From Dyadobacter sp. UC 10 (GTDB lineage: Bacteria > Bacteroidota > Bacteroidia > Cytophagales > Spirosomataceae), in the NCBI RefSeq assembly GCF_008369915.1, contig NZ_VSRN01000001.1, positions 1,892,001 to 1,956,000 on the forward strand: a stretch of DNA of 64,000 nt, written 5' to 3'. The translations under genes and the position numbers were made by a program. The notes beneath the pieces were generated by a model that did not search any database, had not been told where the DNA came from, and saw nothing but the letters and a program-made list of their open reading frames with translations. Positions 60,653-64,000 of this stretch are shown here, piece by piece. The first letter of the stretch is position 1. Every line of letters starts with the position of its first letter.

Positions 60653-62950
60653 ATGTCAAATATCAACCGCCGCAATTTCATTAAGCTCTCGGCAGGTGCC
60701 GCAGCTGCATTGAATGTACTACCTCCTTTGATCCGGCAAGCTCTTGCAGTGGATGCGCACAACCCGACAAAGTCCATTCAGGATGTGCAGCATGTCGTGA
60801 TCCTGATGCAGGAGAACCGTTCTTTTGATCATTATTTTGGTTCAATGAAAGGGGTACGGGGATTTGGTGACCGGTTTCCGGTACCGCTTGAAAGTGGCGA
60901 ACGGGCGTTTCATCAATCGGATGGAAAACGCATTGTGCCACCCTACCGCGCAGATAAAAAAACGATGAATGCCGCACTGATCCACGGCACACCCCATGAT
61001 TTCCCCGACACGCAAGCTGCCTGGAACCAGGGAAAATACGGTTTTTGGCCAAAATTCAAAACGCCGTTTTCGATGGCTTACTACACCCGTGAGGAAATCC
61101 CGTTTCAGTATGCCCTGGCCGAATCTTTCACAATTTCAGATGCATACCACTGCTCCATCGCGACAGGGACTGATCCTAACCGCATTATTTTCTGGTCAGG
61201 CTCCAACTTTGATCCTGAAAAACGCGCGGCAGGAATTAACTGCACTGATCAGGATTCCGAGCCTGTCAATCTGCGGTGCTGGGTAACGATCGATGAAGCT
61301 CTGCCAGAGCCGCATTACAAATACAGGGGAAATGCATTCAGGTGGGATACCATTCCGGATGTGCTGCAAAAAGCGGGCATCAGCTGGCGGATTTACCAGG
61401 ACCCGAAAAACAATTGGGACGGCGCAATGCACGGTTGTCTGGCATTCGAAAGTTTCCGTAATGCAAAACCCGGCTCGGCGATCCATGAAAATGGCATGAA
61501 ACACTGGTCGCTGGAAGATCTGACGAAGCATGTAAAGGAAAACACATTGCCCCAGGTAACCTGGATATTGCCTTCCCAGGACGATTCTGAACACCCGGGC
61601 GCGCCATCCAGCCCGAACCGCGGCGGCGATTTTACACATCAGGTACTGACCGCACTGACTTCCAATCCGGAAGTATGGAGCAAAACGGTTTTCTTCCTCA
61701 CTTTCGATGAAAATGATGGTTTGTTTGATCATTTGCCCGCACCTGCTGTTCCTTCGTATAACCTGGATGGGACGCTGGCAGGGAAGTCTACAATTGATCT
61801 GGCGGGGATGTATTTCAATAATGACAAGGGTACCTCAGAGTTCCCTAACCCATTTCACGCGGACAGTATAAAGCCGGGGCAGCCAATCAAAAAGCGGATT
61901 TACCAGGATAAGCGTGACACTATTTCGGGCAATATTCGTCCATGGGGAATGGGTCCGCGCGTGCCGCTTTATATTATTTCGCCGTGGAGCAAAGGTGGCT
62001 GGGTCGATTCGCAGGTAGCTGATCACTCATCGGTCGGACAGTTTCTGGAAAAACGATTCGGCGTTCAGGTGCCGGCGATCAGCCCATGGCACCGGGCGGT
62101 GAGCAGCGACCTCACTTCGGCCTTCGATTTTGTTAACCCCAATGATCCGGTTTTCCCAAAACTACCCGCCACAGCCGAATATGCCAACATTGAAGCCGAA
62201 TCCAAAAAGCTCCCCCCGGCAGTGGCACCTGCCACAATGATGCCGCTCTTTCAGGAAAAAGGGACAAAGTTTTCACGTGCGCTACCTTATGAGTTGCACA
62301 CGCACTGCAGCATCAATAATGCTGGGAATAAGGCTAGCCTGAAATTTGAAAATACCGGAAAGGCAGGTGCCGTTTTTCATGTTTACGATTTAAAACACCT
62401 CGACCGCATTCCGAAACGCTATACTGTTGAATCTGACAAATCGCTTTCAGACGACTGGGATCTTTCTGCGGACAGCGGATTATACGACCTCGAAGTATAC
62501 GGCCCGAATGGTTTTTTCAGACATTTTAAAGGAAATGCGAACCAGCCGGAGCCGGAAGTGAAAGTTAGCTATGCCAGGAAAGGCGGTGTGCTTGAGTTGT
62601 TGGTGGAAAACACCAACAATGGCGGGGAAAACACCAACAATGGCGGGGGAAACACCGAAAACGGCGGGGGAAACGGCATAGAAAACGCCAACAAAGGCAC
62701 ACAAGCCTCTCAAAATGGCACTTTTGAAATAAGTATCCATGCAAATGCGTATCAGTATGGTGGCCCCTGGGATACAAAGTTGAATGTAAAGGCAAGTTTC
62801 AGGAAAGCCTGGACATTGAAAGACAGCGGCAACTGGTACGACTTCTCCGTCAACATCAAAGGCAATACCGAATATGTGCGCCGCTTCGCTGGCCGGGTGG
62901 AAACCGGGAAACCCGCGATCAGCGACCCGGCAATGGCATTGCATATTTAG
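60653..62950 (+). CDS. Phosphocholine-type phospholipase C, Tat-exported
   Basis: 765 aa. The Tat signal 'NRRNFIKLSAGAAAALN' is followed by the phosphoesterase domain with 'VVILMQENRSFDHYFGSMKGVRGFGDR', 'ISDAYHCSIATGTDPNR', 'FLTFDENDGLFDHLPAP' and 'GMGPRVPLYIISPWSKGG'. These are hallmarks of bacterial PLC (PlcN/PlcH type) hydrolysing phosphatidylcholine and similar lipids. Two C-terminal DUF756-type beta domains follow; the second is interrupted by an Asn/Gly-rich stretch encoded by 21-bp tandem repeats. It starts 20 bases after the histidine kinase gene and may be cotranscribed. Confidence 0.95.
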   Translation: MSNINRRNFIKLSAGAAAALNVLPPLIRQALAVDAHNPTKSIQDVQHVVILMQENRSFDHYFGSMKGVRGFGDRFPVPLESGERAFHQSDGKRIVPPYRADKKTMNAALIHGTPHDFPDTQAAWNQGKYGFWPKFKTPFSMAYYTREEIPFQYALAESFTISDAYHCSIATGTDPNRIIFWSGSNFDPEKRAAGINCTDQDSEPVNLRCWVTIDEALPEPHYKYRGNAFRWDTIPDVLQKAGISWRIYQDPKNNWDGAMHGCLAFESFRNAKPGSAIHENGMKHWSLEDLTKHVKENTLPQVTWILPSQDDSEHPGAPSSPNRGGDFTHQVLTALTSNPEVWSKTVFFLTFDENDGLFDHLPAPAVPSYNLDGTLAGKSTIDLAGMYFNNDKGTSEFPNPFHADSIKPGQPIKKRIYQDKRDTISGNIRPWGMGPRVPLYIISPWSKGGWVDSQVADHSSVGQFLEKRFGVQVPAISPWHRAVSSDLTSAFDFVNPNDPVFPKLPATAEYANIEAESKKLPPAVAPATMMPLFQEKGTKFSRALPYELHTHCSINNAGNKASLKFENTGKAGAVFHVYDLKHLDRIPKRYTVESDKSLSDDWDLSADSGLYDLEVYGPNGFFRHFKGNANQPEPEVKVSYARKGGVLELLVENTNNGGENTNNGGGNTENGGGNGIENANKGTQASQNGTFEISIHANAYQYGGPWDTKLNVKASFRKAWTLKDSGNWYDFSVNIKGNTEYVRRFAGRVETGKPAISDPAMALHI
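62609..62671 (+). repeat. Three 21-bp tandem repeats inside the phospholipase gene
   Basis: Units 62609-62629, 62630-62650 and 62651-62671 read AACACCAACAATGGCGGGG(A/G)A or a close variant, each coding for N-T-(N/E)-N-G-G-(E/G). The frame is kept because the unit is a multiple of three. Confidence 0.85.
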
Positions 62951-63095
62951 AGATGAATTTGAAAGAATTATCCCTTTAAAAATTTCAAATGAACAGCTGG
63001 ATAATTGCTTTCTGAAATGAGCCGAGGTTTGATTTGATTAACTGGGAATATGGGTCCCTGCTGGACTGGTAATTTTCAATTCTCAAATCAACTTT

Positions 63096-64000
63096 ATGAA
63101 AACGTCGTTTCTATCTCTGCTTTTCCTGCTCTCATTCCGATTCGTAGCTGCTCAGGCACCCGAAAGTTTCAATTTCCAGGGCGTCGCGCGAGGCGCGGAT
63201 GGAAAGTTGGTTAAAAATATAATTACCAGGCTGCGTATTACTATCCATTCTGAAAACCTTTCCGGGCCCGTCGCCTATTCGGAGACACACAGACCGTCAA
63301 CCAATGAGCATGGCATATTCACAATTGCAGTAGGGAAAGGCCTTGTAGAGAGCGGGGAATTCAACAAGATTTCATGGGGTACGGTATCTCACTTCATTCA
63401 TCTCGAACTTGACCCCGCGGGAGGTACCGAATATGTTGACTTGGGATCGACCCAATTACTGAGTGTACCCTATGCTGCACATGCCAAGGAAGCTGGTCAG
63501 TGGAGGGACGGGACGCCTGTCGTTCAGACAATGAAAATAGGAAGCGAAGTTGATGTAAACGATCCAAACCCTGATCCCAATGATCCCAAGGTAAAAAAAT
63601 ATTATTTGCCTGATATAGGCGACGGGGCAACCCTGATCTGGTATCCGGTTAAAGGTTCATTTCGAGCAGGAAATGCTGATGGGGGAAAATGGAATGATGG
63701 GCTTATGGGGAAGTTCTCGTTCGCGGCCGGAACCAGTACGGAGGCCAGCGGGTTAGCAAGTGCCGCATTTGGTATTTCTACAAAAGCATCCGTAGAATAC
63801 TCGCTGGCTACAGGACTTTTCACAGAATCAACCGCATCCGGTTCTGCTACCTTTGGTGCATTTACTAAGGCGCAGGGTGCAGCTTCTGCTGCATTTGGTC
63901 AATATACTGTCGCCAAAACGAGAGGTTCGTTTGTTGCAGGGTTGTATAATAATGCTTCCGATTTCCCAGATCCGGATAATGAAAAAGATGACGATCGGAT
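63096..64000 (+). CDS. YadA-head-like surface protein, partial (runs off the window)
   Basis: The frame opens at ATG 63096 and is still open at the right edge (301 codons). It has a signal peptide (MKTSFLSLLFLLSFRFVAA-Q) and an N-terminal 'FNFQGVARGADGKLVKN' domain ending in 'STQLLSVPYAAHAKEA', as in Bacteroidota tail-fibre/adhesin-like proteins. Next come repeats of the trimeric-autotransporter head type ('GTSTEASGLASAAFGISTKAS', 'GLFTESTASGSATFGAFTKAQGAASAAFGQYT'). The C-terminus, which would show the anchor, lies outside the window. Confidence 0.8.
   Translation, partial: MKTSFLSLLFLLSFRFVAAQAPESFNFQGVARGADGKLVKNIITRLRITIHSENLSGPVAYSETHRPSTNEHGIFTIAVGKGLVESGEFNKISWGTVSHFIHLELDPAGGTEYVDLGSTQLLSVPYAAHAKEAGQWRDGTPVVQTMKIGSEVDVNDPNPDPNDPKVKKYYLPDIGDGATLIWYPVKGSFRAGNADGGKWNDGLMGKFSFAAGTSTEASGLASAAFGISTKASVEYSLATGLFTESTASGSATFGAFTKAQGAASAAFGQYTVAKTRGSFVAGLYNNASDFPDPDNEKDDDR

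Overview
The window looks like chromosomal DNA of a Bacteroidota bacterium, most likely order Cytophagales and something close to Dyadobacter (Spirosomataceae). Pointers are a large type IX secretion (T9SS) cargo protein with a C-terminal sorting domain, Reg_prop-type and TPR-type sensor kinases, YtxH, DUF4136 and ISL3/ISAon1-like families, TAnnTTTG-type -7 promoter boxes and almost no Shine-Dalgarno sequences. The genus is inferred from gene style; no marker search was possible.

Layout. 1-4.6 kb: a truncated gene end, a BNR-propeller protein, a YtxH protein, a DUF4136 lipoprotein and DNA primase dnaG. 4.6-13.6 kb: a tightly overlapping minus-strand surface-polysaccharide operon (Wzc-like tyrosine kinase, NeuB, NeuC, NeuA, a GT-B/glycerophosphotransferase-like protein, an O-antigen ligase/polymerase-like membrane protein, a GT4 glycosyltransferase). 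It should make a CMP-activated nonulosonic (sialic-type) acid and place it in a surface glycan. 13.7-19.9 kb: glf, an OmpA-type porin, tgt, a GT2 glycosyltransferase, rsmG and a PH-like protein.

19,970-38,515: a tRNA-Asn gene carries an integrated element of about 18.5 kb, bounded by 70-bp direct repeats. It encodes a tyrosine integrase, an HTH protein, an SF3-type helicase, a Toprim primase-like protein, MobC, a MobP-type relaxase and an accessory protein. It has no conjugation machinery, so it reads as an integrative mobilizable element (IME). Its cargo is a freshly inserted ISL3-type insertion sequence with an 8-bp target duplication, two unknown proteins (one perhaps PD-(D/E)XK-nuclease-like, one coiled-coil membrane protein), an AbiE-like nucleotidyltransferase/HTH pair, a lipoprotein, immunity-type proteins (Imm27-like, DUF4265) beside decayed gene fragments, and HigBA.

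38.7-64 kb: chromosomal genes again. They are a 1071-aa T9SS protein, a NarL-type two-component pair, a DUF937-OmpA fusion, two receiver-like proteins lacking the phospho-acceptor aspartate, MscS, a LysM/BON protein, YegP, a DUF937-like protein, a GT39-type transferase, a membrane-anchored HTH/lectin-like regulator divergent from a secreted lectin-like protein, a TPR histidine kinase, a Tat-exported phospholipase C, and the start of a YadA-head-like surface protein that runs off the window.

Most noteworthy: the IME att core ends exactly at the loop of the tRNA terminator hairpin; an iteron-like TGATGAG array sits beside the element helicase; a 114-bp, ungapped ~67% duplicated intergenic sequence lies near 42.2 and 51.9 kb; and the IME cargo contains unknown, possibly defensive genes.
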